From NCBI GenBank assembly GCA_021828085.1, contig JAKATE010000004.1, forward strand, positions 1-30,729: a stretch of 30,729 bases of DNA, in the 5' to 3' direction. The notes beneath the pieces were generated by a model. That model was not told where the DNA came from. It did not search any database and worked only from the letters and a program-made list of their open reading frames with translations. Both the position numbers and the translations under genes were made by a program. Position 1 is the stretch's first letter. The number at the start of each line of letters is the position of its first letter. This document shows positions 16,166 to 25,121 of the stretch, one piece after another. This DNA is from Thermoplasmata archaeon. GTDB lineage: Archaea; Thermoplasmatota; Thermoplasmata; Lutacidiplasmatales; UBA184.

Positions 16166-16801
16166 CTACGCGAGACTCCGGGTCGCAGGAAAGAGCAGTC
16201 CGGCCCCCGACCAGGTCGGGACCTTCTCGGGGGGGCCAGGCTCGAGGCCCACCCGCCGGAGCCACGGGCCCAGGAGCGTGGCGAGCTGGTCGAGAGGATC
16301 TCCTTTCGTTGCGAGCAGGCGCCGGGCAGCGGTGCTGTGGAAAGCGACGAGGACCCGTCCCCCCGGCTTCAGCACCCGGCGGACCTCGCTCAGGCCGGCC
16401 TCGGGAGGCTCCCAAAAGAGCAGATTGTTCACGGTCAGGACGGCGGAGAAGGTGGCGGGGTCCCAGGGCAGCTGCTCCGCTCGTCCTCTTCTCACCTCCA
16501 CGCGCTCCTCGGGTGGCCGCGTCCGGTTCCGGCGTTCCGCGGCGCGGACCATCAACTGGGAGGGATCGATCCCCGCGACCCCCGATGCCCCGGCTCGGCG
16601 GGAGAGCAGTTCGAGCGCGTGCCCCGGCCCGAAGCCGATCTCCAAGACCCTTTCCCCTGGCCGGGGGTCCAACCGGGCCACCGCGGCCCGGTTGAGCCCC
16701 GAGTTGAAACGGCGGAGCAGCGCGCCGACGGCGCGCCCGGGGATCCCCTCGGGGTGGGCGAAACTTCTCGGAGGGGCCCGGAGAGCCGGGGAGGTGCTCA
16801 T
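16166..16801 (-). CDS. Class I SAM-dependent methyltransferase
   Basis: The 211-residue product has motif I VLEIGFGPGHALELL (about residues 52-66), the acidic motif-II residue in VAGIDPSQLMVRAA (about 74-87), RGRAEQLPWDPATFSAVLTVNNLLFWEP and the late motif LKPGGRVLVAF. This order is that of UbiE/Methyltransf_11-type enzymes that act on small molecules or lipids; the substrate is unknown. The N-terminal 30 residues (APPRSFAHPEGIPGRAVGALLRRFNSGLNRAA) also occur in this class. ATG 16801 is used; the next upstream region is a long GC-rich gap with only a weak TATA candidate near 16831. It is followed by the DUF169 gene, with which it may share transcripts. Confidence 0.9.
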   Translation of the reverse strand: MSTSPALRAPPRSFAHPEGIPGRAVGALLRRFNSGLNRAAVARLDPRPGERVLEIGFGPGHALELLSRRAGASGVAGIDPSQLMVRAAERRNRTRPPEERVEVRRGRAEQLPWDPATFSAVLTVNNLLFWEPPEAGLSEVRRVLKPGGRVLVAFHSTAARRLLATKGDPLDQLATLLGPWLRRVGLEPGPPEKVPTWSGAGLLFPATRSLA

Positions 16802-17222
16802 CCCCCTCCCCCCATCGGAGGGTCGGGGGAAACCCTGCCCCTCTTCCTTCCGCCCGTCCTCAACTCTCCCGGCCCTCGGCGGACCGGGGGTGGGGGCCGC
16901 GCGACAGAGTGCCGGCGCGGGCCAAGGGGCGAAGGGTCCGCGGCGGCCGCACCGGTTCGGTCGTCCTGTCTCCCTTCCTTCACTTTCGGGCTAAATAGCT
17001 CCGGGTCGGACCCCTTCCCCAGGGTGGGGAAGGAGATGGACAGGTCCGAGACGGCCCCTCGATTCCCCTCGGGGCGATCTCGTGGGGGGTTCGGCGCCCT
17101 CATCGCAGGGACACGGAACGGCCGGGGACTCTTAGCCCTCCCCTTGTCCCCCCGGTCGCTTCCCGGCGGGGGGCGCTCTGCCGTCGCCACGGTCGGCGTA
17201 CGGGCCTGTCGCCGGCTCCCGA

Positions 17223-17271
17223 CCGAACCTTTCCGCGCGCCCGAAAGGGGCGCGGAAGGGGGGCTGTTCGG
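17223..17271 (+). ncRNA. Candidate structured RNA element (GNRA-capped compound hairpin)
   Basis: Pairing read from the sequence: 17223-17227 with 17267-17271 (5 pairs), 17228-17238 with 17250-17260 (11 pairs, one G-U), bulged G17239, 17240-17242 with 17247-17249 (3 pairs), loop GAAA. Six bases (17261-17266) bulge on the 3' side. The GNRA loop and the length argue for an RNA structure rather than a DNA operator, but GC-rich DNA produces hairpins easily and no known RNA family was recognised. Confidence 0.3.
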
Positions 17272-17283
17272 CTCCCGCGCGGT

Positions 17284-17289
17284 CTTAAG
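17284..17289 (+). promoter_or_regulatory. TATA-like element ahead of the histidine kinase
   Basis: CTTAAG predicts transcription start near 17313, which leaves a leader of about 135 bases before the GTG at 17447. It is the best AT-rich element close to the kinase. Confidence 0.4.
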
Positions 17290-17446
17290 TCCCTCCTCAA
17301 GAGCATCGACAGGACCGCGTCGCTCCGGGCGGCCCTCCAGGACACCGGGGCAGGGCGCGTTGCCGAGGAGGCGCGCTCCCGCCCGCTCCGAGACCGGGAG
17401 GGGGAGCCCCGCCGGGCTGAAGAGCCCGGGCGGCCATCCTTCCCTC

Positions 17447-18925
17447 GTGTCCGAGGGTCCGCTGAAGACGCTCTCGTCGGACCTTTTCGCCCACTCCCGG
17501 GTGGGGGTCCTGGGGATTAGCCCCGAAGGGCGTGTACTCCTCGCCAACCCCTCGGCCGTGCGGCTGCTCCAGGGCCCGCGCGAACCGTTGGGCACGGAGC
17601 TCTTCTCCTGGCCCCGTGTGGCAGGAAGCCCGCTCGCTCAGATGGTGGAGCGGGCGCTCGTGAGCCACGAGGGGGCCACCGCGAGCGAGCTCTCGGTCCG
17701 GTCCCCGGAGGACCCGGAGCCGCGATTCCTGGATGCCGAGATCGTCGTCCCGCCGGACCCGGCGGGGAGCCCGGCGCTCCTCCTCCTGGTGGAGGAGGTC
17801 ACCGGCCGCGTCACCGAGCATGCCCGTGCGCAGTTGTTCTACCGGGCCTTCCTCTACGCCTCGGACGCCATGGAGATCACCGATGCGCGGGGCATCCTCG
17901 TGGACGTGAACCCCGCCTTCGAGCGGATCTACGGCTACCGGCGCGACGAGGTGATCGGACGCAAGCCGGCCGTGGTCGCCTCGGGCAAGACCGCGCTTCC
18001 GCTGTACGAGGCGCTCTGGCGCGACCTCCTCGACCCGGGGAAGGGCTCCTGGCAGGGGGAGATCATCAACCGTTCGAAGGACGGAGTGGAGCACCCGGTC
18101 CTCCTCACCGTCTACGCCCTGCGCGACGAGGACGGGAACATCACCCACTTCATGGGCCTCGCCACCGACCTCACCCGGAGGAAACGCATGCAGCAGCGGA
18201 CGGCCCAGATGGACCGTCTCACCTCCCTCGGGCAGATGGCCGCCGGCGTGGCCCACGAGATCAACACCCCGCTCGCCAATATCACACTCGTGGCCGAGAG
18301 CCTGCGCCGGAAGAGCTCGGACCCCTGGGTCAAGGCCCGGGCCGAGGTGCTCCTCGGACAGGCCGAGGCCGCCTCCCGCATCGTCCGCAGCCTCCTGGAG
18401 TTCTCGCGCCCCCGGGAGACCCACGTCACCGACCTCGACCTCAACCACGTCGTGCGCGAGGCGATGGTCTTCGTCACCGCCAAGCAATCCCCGGAAGTGG
18501 AGCTCGAGAGCACCCTCGCCCGCGCACCCTTGACCGTCCAGGGGGACCGGCACCAGCTCATCCAGGTGGTGGTGAACCTCCTCTCCAACGCCTACGACGC
18601 GGTGGCGGGCAGGGGGTCCATCCGCATTGTGACCGAGGCGGTGAACGGACAGGCGGAGCTCCGGGTCGGGGACAGCGGCCCCGGCATCCCGGCTTCGGTG
18701 CGTTCCCACCTCTTCGAGCCCTTCTTCACCACCAAGGGGGAGGGAAAGGGCACGGGCCTCGGCCTCGCGATCTGCTACGGGATCGTCCGATCGCACGGGG
18801 GGGAGATCTCCGCCCGCGACGCCCCGGGCTCGGGGGCCGAGTTCGTCGTCCGGCTCCCCCTCGCCGGTGCCGGGAAGGAGACCGGCCAGCTCTCCCCGGA
18901 GGCGGGGCTCGGCCCGGTGGCTTGA
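17447..18925 (+). CDS. Cytoplasmic PAS-PAS sensor histidine kinase
   Basis: The 492-residue product has no membrane helix, so it should sense a cytoplasmic signal. Order: a PAS-like domain (about residues 8-125, VGVLGISPEGRVLLANPSAVRLLQG), a clear PAS/PAC domain (about 130-248, LYASDAMEITDARGILVDVNPAFERIYGYRRDEVIGRKP, ending FMGLATDLTRRKRMQ), HisKA with the phospho-acceptor His at about 270 (GQMAAGVAHEINTPLANI), and HATPase with N box NLLSNAYDAV (Asn about 377), G1 DSGPGIP (about 409), FEPFFTTK and G2 GKGTGLGLAI (about 435-443). GTG 17447 gives MSEGPLKTLSSDLFAHSRVGVLGI and is preferred; an in-frame ATG at 17036 would add 137 low-complexity residues. No regulator is adjacent downstream; the receiver-DUF835-winged-helix protein 2.1 kb upstream is the obvious candidate partner. 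Confidence 0.92.
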   Translation: MSEGPLKTLSSDLFAHSRVGVLGISPEGRVLLANPSAVRLLQGPREPLGTELFSWPRVAGSPLAQMVERALVSHEGATASELSVRSPEDPEPRFLDAEIVVPPDPAGSPALLLLVEEVTGRVTEHARAQLFYRAFLYASDAMEITDARGILVDVNPAFERIYGYRRDEVIGRKPAVVASGKTALPLYEALWRDLLDPGKGSWQGEIINRSKDGVEHPVLLTVYALRDEDGNITHFMGLATDLTRRKRMQQRTAQMDRLTSLGQMAAGVAHEINTPLANITLVAESLRRKSSDPWVKARAEVLLGQAEAASRIVRSLLEFSRPRETHVTDLDLNHVVREAMVFVTAKQSPEVELESTLARAPLTVQGDRHQLIQVVVNLLSNAYDAVAGRGSIRIVTEAVNGQAELRVGDSGPGIPASVRSHLFEPFFTTKGEGKGTGLGLAICYGIVRSHGGEISARDAPGSGAEFVVRLPLAGAGKETGQLSPEAGLGPVA

Positions 18926-18934
18926 CGAAACGTC

Positions 18935-18940
18935 CATAAG
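18935..18940 (+). promoter_or_regulatory. TATA box for the UspA protein
   Basis: CATAAG is centred 27 bases before ATG 18965; this predicts a leaderless transcript separate from the kinase, although the two genes are only 39 bases apart. Confidence 0.55.
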
Positions 18941-18964
18941 TCCTTCCCGGTCCTCCCGGGACCG

Positions 18965-19426
18965 ATGCCCGCTCCCCGGACCCTGATGGTCGCCCTGGAC
19001 GGCTCGCCCTCCTCGGAGTTCGCCCTTGAACTGGCCGGCAGCCTCGCGCTCGCCACCGGGGCGAGCGTGGAACTCGTGAGCGTCGTCCCGATCCACGTGT
19101 ACTACTCGAACTACGTGCCCGACGTGAACACCGTCACCGAGGCCGAGGAGAAGGCGGTGCACGACCGCCTGGAGAAGGACATGGAGAAGCTGCGCTCCCG
19201 GGGAGTGCGGGACGTCCGCTTCACCGTACTGAGCGGTCTCGTCGTCGAGGCTTTGCTCGACCACGTGCAGGCGCATCCTCCCGAGCTCCTCATCATGGGG
19301 TCCCGCGGGCAGTCGACGACGCGTCGTCTGCTGCTCGGGAGCGTCTCCGACGCCCTGGTCCACTACGCCAACTGCCCGGTCCTCGTGGCGAAGCTCCCTC
19401 CGAACCCCGCCCCCACGAAGGGATGA
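18965..19426 (+). CDS. Universal stress protein (UspA family)
   Basis: The 153-residue product is a full-length UspA domain. It starts TLMVALDGSPSSEFALELAGSLALATGASVELVSVVP and ends with the ATP-binding signature GSRGQSTTRRLLLGSVSDALVHYANCPVLVAK (G-2x-G-9x-G-S/T pattern), so it should bind ATP and form dimers. Such proteins respond to stress in ways that differ by lineage; no specific role can be read here. It follows the histidine kinase by 39 bases but has its own TATA box. A GC-rich hairpin follows the stop codon. Confidence 0.95.
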   Translation: MPAPRTLMVALDGSPSSEFALELAGSLALATGASVELVSVVPIHVYYSNYVPDVNTVTEAEEKAVHDRLEKDMEKLRSRGVRDVRFTVLSGLVVEALLDHVQAHPPELLIMGSRGQSTTRRLLLGSVSDALVHYANCPVLVAKLPPNPAPTKG

Positions 19427-19430
19427 GTAC

Positions 19431-19450
19431 GCCCCGCCCCGACGCGGGGC
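19431..19450 (+). terminator. Possible hairpin terminator after the UspA gene
   Basis: GCCCCGC (19431-19437) pairs with GCGGGGC (19444-19450) around a six-base loop; a short pyrimidine run with TCTTCTAT follows about 20 bases later. Convergent genes lie on both sides. Weak evidence. Confidence 0.3.
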
Positions 19451-19550
19451 TCTCGAGGATCTGGGGGACTCTTCTATCGGGGCGAGCCCTTCCCCGGTCG
19501 CGGGTGCGCCCGGGGCCCGGTGGGGTCGGCGCCCCCTTCCGGAGGACAGA

Positions 19551-20198
19551 CTAGAGCGCGTCCTCGTCCCGGTGCTGGTGGGACGACTGGGAACGGGAAC
19601 GGGCGAGCGTCCGGTGGGCCGGTCGCAGGGCGAGGCGCACCGGCGGGTGAACGGGGCTGCGGCGCGGCTTCACGTGCCGGGGAGCCTCCCGGACCTCGTC
19701 GGATTCCTCGTCGTCCTCCTCCCCGTCCTGGGTGCGGCGGCCCTGATGGAGGTGCACGTGCACGCGCGTGGGGGCGGGAGGGGTGGTCTGGTAGATGATC
19801 CCGGCGAGGGGGTGGGACCGCTGGTAGGCGCTCATGGCCCCGCCGAGCGTCAAGGGGAGGAGCGGGAAGAAGAACCAGATCGGGTGGGTGGCGAGGGTGG
19901 CCATCGGCTGGGCGTACTGGACGGTGAAGAGGGTGCTGCCTACGAGCGGGGGGTAGAGCCCGTCGCGCAGCGGTCCGAGCGCGACGACGCTGACCGCGAA
20001 GATCCCGACGAAGGCGAGCGAGGGGGCGAGCTCGAGGCTCACGTACTTGAGCCCCTCCTCCCCACCGATCTCCTCCCCGAGGACCCAGGCGGCGAGCACC
20101 AGGGCGACCACGACGGAGGCGAAGGAGAGGACCACACCGAGGGTCAGATAGAGGAAAGTGAACAACGTCGCGCCGACGGTCCAGATCTTCGCGTCCAC
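19551..20198 (-). CDS. Membrane protein with charged His/Arg-rich tail, unknown
   Basis: The product (215 residues from GTG 20198; 219 from ATG 20210) has about four hydrophobic helices in its first 140 residues (TLFTFLYLTLGVVLSFASVVVALVLAAWVL, LAFVGIFAVSVVAL, IWFFFPLLPLTLGGAM), followed by a hydrophilic tail rich in Arg, Glu, Asp and His (HVHLHQGRR, EEDDEESDEVRE). I do not recognise a family. A strong TATA box at 20226-20231 lies only 18 bases from ATG 20210 but about 30 from GTG 20198, so the GTG start fits better. It converges on the UspA gene and diverges from the DCC-family gene. Confidence 0.7.
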   Translation of the reverse strand: MDAKIWTVGATLFTFLYLTLGVVLSFASVVVALVLAAWVLGEEIGGEEGLKYVSLELAPSLAFVGIFAVSVVALGPLRDGLYPPLVGSTLFTVQYAQPMATLATHPIWFFFPLLPLTLGGAMSAYQRSHPLAGIIYQTTPPAPTRVHVHLHQGRRTQDGEEDDEESDEVREAPRHVKPRRSPVHPPVRLALRPAHRTLARSRSQSSHQHRDEDAL

Positions 20199-20225
20199 GG
20201 CAGAGCGCATGGCCGGGGGTGGGGG

Positions 20226-20231
20226 TTATAA
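20226..20231 (-). promoter_or_regulatory. TATA box for the minus-strand membrane protein
   Basis: TTATAA, a symmetrical element and one of the most AT-rich hexamers in the region. It could in principle act on either strand, but the plus-strand gene start is 128 bases away. Confidence 0.5.
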
Positions 20232-20312
20232 CAGGCCCTTCGAGTCGAACGACGGGTCGGACGTTCGTCCGACGCCTCGAGGCCTTCCTCCTGGATCTGA
20301 GTCCCCGGGCGA

Positions 20313-20318
20313 GATTAT
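20313..20318 (+). promoter_or_regulatory. TATA-like element for the DCC-family gene
   Basis: GATTAT is centred about 38 bases before ATG 20354, predicting a leader of roughly 10 bases. Confidence 0.4.
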
Positions 20319-20353
20319 GGACTCTCGCCGGCTACCCGGGCCGGGGAACGACC

Positions 20354-20836
20354 ATGTCGGCGGAGCTCTACTACGATGACCAGTGCGGACCGTGCACCCT
20401 GTGGGCGAGGGCGGTCCGCGCTCTCTCCCGGGGGCGCATCACCCTTCATCCCCTGGCCTCCCCCCGGGCGGACGTGGCGCTCGCCGACCTTCCGGACGGG
20501 GAGAGGTTCGGCTACGCCCACCTCTCCCTTTCCGACCGCCGGTGGCAGGGGGAGGAGCTGCTCGGGCCTCTGCTCGCGGTCCTGCTGGGACCCCGCGGGG
20601 GGGTCTTCGCCTCCTCCCGCCTCCCTTCGGGGCGGCTCCTTCGCCGCGTCTACCGGGCCTTCTGGGAGTACCGGAGGACGAAGGGGTGTGCCGCCGCCGC
20701 GGTCCCGGGCCCTACGCACCATCCAGGAAGCGCCGACGCGGATCGAGGTTCGCGTCGGAGGTCGCCCCCGGCCGCAGCTCCGGCCTTTCCGGGTGGAGCA
20801 GGCGGCGTTCCATCTCCCTTGTGGCGTACTGCATGA
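20354..20836 (+). CDS. DCC-family (DUF393) thiol-disulfide oxidoreductase-like protein
   Basis: The 160-residue product begins ELYYDDQCGPCTLWARAVRALSRGRITLHPLAS, the DxxCxxC signature of the DCC/DUF393 family, which has a thioredoxin-like fold and is presumed to handle thiols. LLGPLLAVLLGPRGG and the end of the fold near VYRAFWEYRRTKG follow. The last 45 residues are Ala/Pro/Arg-rich and overlap the oppositely transcribed nuclease gene by 125 bases, so the tail is probably unstructured and the true coding end could have been extended by loss of a stop codon. ATG 20354 is chosen because it starts directly before strand 1. Confidence 0.78.
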   Translation: MSAELYYDDQCGPCTLWARAVRALSRGRITLHPLASPRADVALADLPDGERFGYAHLSLSDRRWQGEELLGPLLAVLLGPRGGVFASSRLPSGRLLRRVYRAFWEYRRTKGCAAAAVPGPTHHPGSADADRGSRRRSPPAAAPAFPGGAGGVPSPLWRTA

Positions 20837-21536
20837 GCGGCTCGAGATTGACCGTGTCCGCCCGGTTGTAGTTCAACAGGCGTTCGAGGGCTCCCGAGAC
20901 CCCCCGCACGTGCGCTCGCCAGAGCCGGACCGCCTCGAGCCCGTCGACCCCCTCGAGGCCGGAGCGCTCCCCCACCCCGAGGCGCTTCTCGATGATCTTG
21001 AGCCCCCCGCGCTGGCCGAGACGGCGGAGCAGGAGCATCAGGTCGGCGTGGCCCGGAGGGAAGACCAACGCCGGGAACGAGGCCGAGAGGAAGGGGACGT
21101 CGAAGGACCGGCCGTTGAAGGTGACGAGGAGCACGAAGCGGCGGAGGACCGCGGCGACCTCCTCCAGGTCCTCCCCCTGGACCAGGGTCACGGTCCTCCC
21201 CCCGCCGTGCACCGTCACGCAGGTGATGGACCCCTCCCGCGGGGAGAGGCCGGTGGTCTCGATGTCGAGGAAGGCGGTCCGCTCCGGGAAGGAGGAGTAG
21301 AGCCTCCAGTGCTCCGAGGGCGGAAGGCGGTGGGCGAAGTAGCCGGCGTTCCCCTCGGCGAGCGCACGCTCGCTCGAACTGATCGAGGGTCGCAGCGATT
21401 CCCGACGCGCCCTGCCGAACCCCCGGGGAAGGGGCCCGTCGAGGAGCGTCCCCCAGTCCCGGACGCCTTGGGCCCAGAGGAGCGCCTCCCCCCGGGGGCC
21501 CACACCGGGAAGATGCTGGAAGGTAGCGCGAAGCAC
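20712..21536 (-). CDS. YprB-like RNase H-fold exonuclease
   Basis: The 274-residue product has a DnaQ/RNase H-like nuclease domain of the RNase_H_2 (YprB) type: exo I TAFLDIETTGLSPREGSITCV, exo II LLVTFNGRSFDVPFL, HADLMLLLRRLGQRGGLKIIEKRLG, and the late acidic motif LLNYNRADTVNLEPLMQYA. The four acidic catalytic positions appear intact. Residues before the domain (ATFQHLPGVGPRGEALLWAQGVRDWGTLL) resemble the helix-hairpin-helix-like lead seen in this family. GTG 21536 gives that conserved start and lies about 29 bases from a TATA element; an ATG at 21632 would add a poor tail reaching into aconitase. The role is probably nucleic-acid repair or processing. It diverges from acnA. Confidence 0.88.
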   Translation of the reverse strand: MLRATFQHLPGVGPRGEALLWAQGVRDWGTLLDGPLPRGFGRARRESLRPSISSSERALAEGNAGYFAHRLPPSEHWRLYSSFPERTAFLDIETTGLSPREGSITCVTVHGGGRTVTLVQGEDLEEVAAVLRRFVLLVTFNGRSFDVPFLSASFPALVFPPGHADLMLLLRRLGQRGGLKIIEKRLGVGERSGLEGVDGLEAVRLWRAHVRGVSGALERLLNYNRADTVNLEPLMQYATREMERRLLHPERPELRPGATSDANLDPRRRFLDGA

Positions 21537-21561
21537 GGTCCCCGGGTGGAGAGGGGAGAAT

Positions 21562-21569
21562 CCTAAAGG
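21562..21569. promoter_or_regulatory. Shared divergent TATA element of acnA and the YprB-like nuclease
   Basis: CCTAAAGG reads CCTTTAGG on the other strand. Its centre is 26-27 bases before the acnA ATG (21592) and 29-30 bases before the nuclease GTG (21536). No other AT-rich site lies between the two starts, which are only 55 bases apart, so one nearly symmetrical element probably serves both leaderless genes. Confidence 0.6.
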
Positions 21570-21591
21570 CTCGCGCCCCCTGCTTCGCCCG

Positions 21592-24290
<2,699 letters not shown>

Positions 24291-24294
<4 letters not shown>

Positions 24295-25121
24295 GCCCCC
24301 TCGCCGACCGCCCCTCCGCAACCCCGGGTCCCTTCCAGGCGCTCTCGCTGGACCTGTGGTTCACCACCATCTACTACGAACCGGGCGACGAACGGGTGTG
24401 GAGCGAGTGCCGCCACCGCGAGCTCCGGTCCATCCTCACCGACACGGAGGGTCGGCCGTTCCCGCTCACCCGCGTGGAGGAGGGGGTCCGGAAGGTCCGG
24501 GCAACGCTCCGGGAGCAGGGGGTCGCGCTGGACGCCGTGGCCCCGCGGACCTACCTCTCGTACGTCGCCCATGAGCTCGGGAGCCCGGTCCAGCCGAAGG
24601 AGGGGCAGGTGAACGCCTACGCCGAGGCCGGGCTCGTCGAGGCCCCTCCCCGGGCGAACCCGGAGGCCCTCCGGCTCCTCTCCCGCCTGGCGGGCCGGGG
24701 CATCCCCGTCGTCGCGGTCTCGAACTCCGCGCGTCCGGGAGAGGTCTGGCGCCGCTTCCTCCACGACCAGCACGGCCTCGATTTTGCGTTCGTGCTGAGC
24801 TCGTGCGACTTCGGCTGGAGCAAGCCGAGCCCCGGGCTCTTCCGGGTCGCCACGGAGCGGCTGGGCATCCCCCCCGCCTCCCTCCTCCACGCCGGCGACC
24901 GCTGGGAGCTCGACGTGGAGGGAGCCGCCTCCGCCGGCGTTGCTCCGGCGCTCTACCGGGGACTCTGGGGACGCTACCCTCCCTCCGAGTCCCACCTTCC
25001 GCACGCGCGCCACGACGGAGGCCACCCCGGGGTGCTCCAAATCGACTCTCTCGAGGAGCTCGAACGGGAGGAGCTCTGGGAGCGTCCCCCGGGAGGGCCG
25101 CCGGTTCCCTACAGCAGATAG
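24291..25121 (+). CDS. HAD-superfamily hydrolase
   Basis: The 276-residue product has HAD motifs: I in LSLDLWFTTIYY (nucleophile Asp about residue 21; the usual second Asp two residues on is Trp, a variation seen in some archaeal HADs), II in VVAVSNSA (about 142-149), III Lys in GWSKPSPGLF (about 182), IV in LLHAGDRWELDVEGAASAG (GDxxxxD). A helical cap lies between motifs I and II. This suggests a phosphatase or dehalogenase-type subfamily; loss of the second Asp, the usual general acid, leaves phosphatase activity uncertain. The ATG overlaps the acnA stop (ATGA), so the two are translationally coupled; a role in organic-acid metabolism is inference. Confidence 0.88.

Larger units (their letters stand above)
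16802..17446. other. 645-base GC-rich gap with promoter-like elements and strong hairpins
   Basis: No supported gene. On the plus strand a TATA-like CTAAATAG at 16991-16998 is followed, at the predicted start site, by a perfect 8-base stem with 5-base loop (17013-17033). At 17223-17271 there is a compound hairpin: outer stem CCGAA/TTCGG, inner 11-base stem 17228-17238/17250-17260, then a 3-base stem capped by a GAAA tetraloop (17243-17246). A second TATA-like CTTAAG follows at 17284-17289. The kinase frame is open across the whole gap, but its translation here is Arg/Gly/Ser/Pro-rich and unlike a domain. A structured RNA or a long regulated leader is possible. Confidence 0.5.

Noticed and set aside
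17036..17446. Extended kinase N-terminus from ATG 17036
   Set aside because: The extra 137 residues are low-complexity and basic, the region holds hairpins and a TATA-like site, and GTG 17447 begins right before the first PAS domain.
13979..18925. A single plus-strand open frame of 1648 codons
   Set aside because: Only its last 493 codons (kinase) read as protein domains. The earlier part is Arg/Pro/Gly-rich and lies over the regulator, DUF169 and methyltransferase genes; very high GC removes stop codons by chance.
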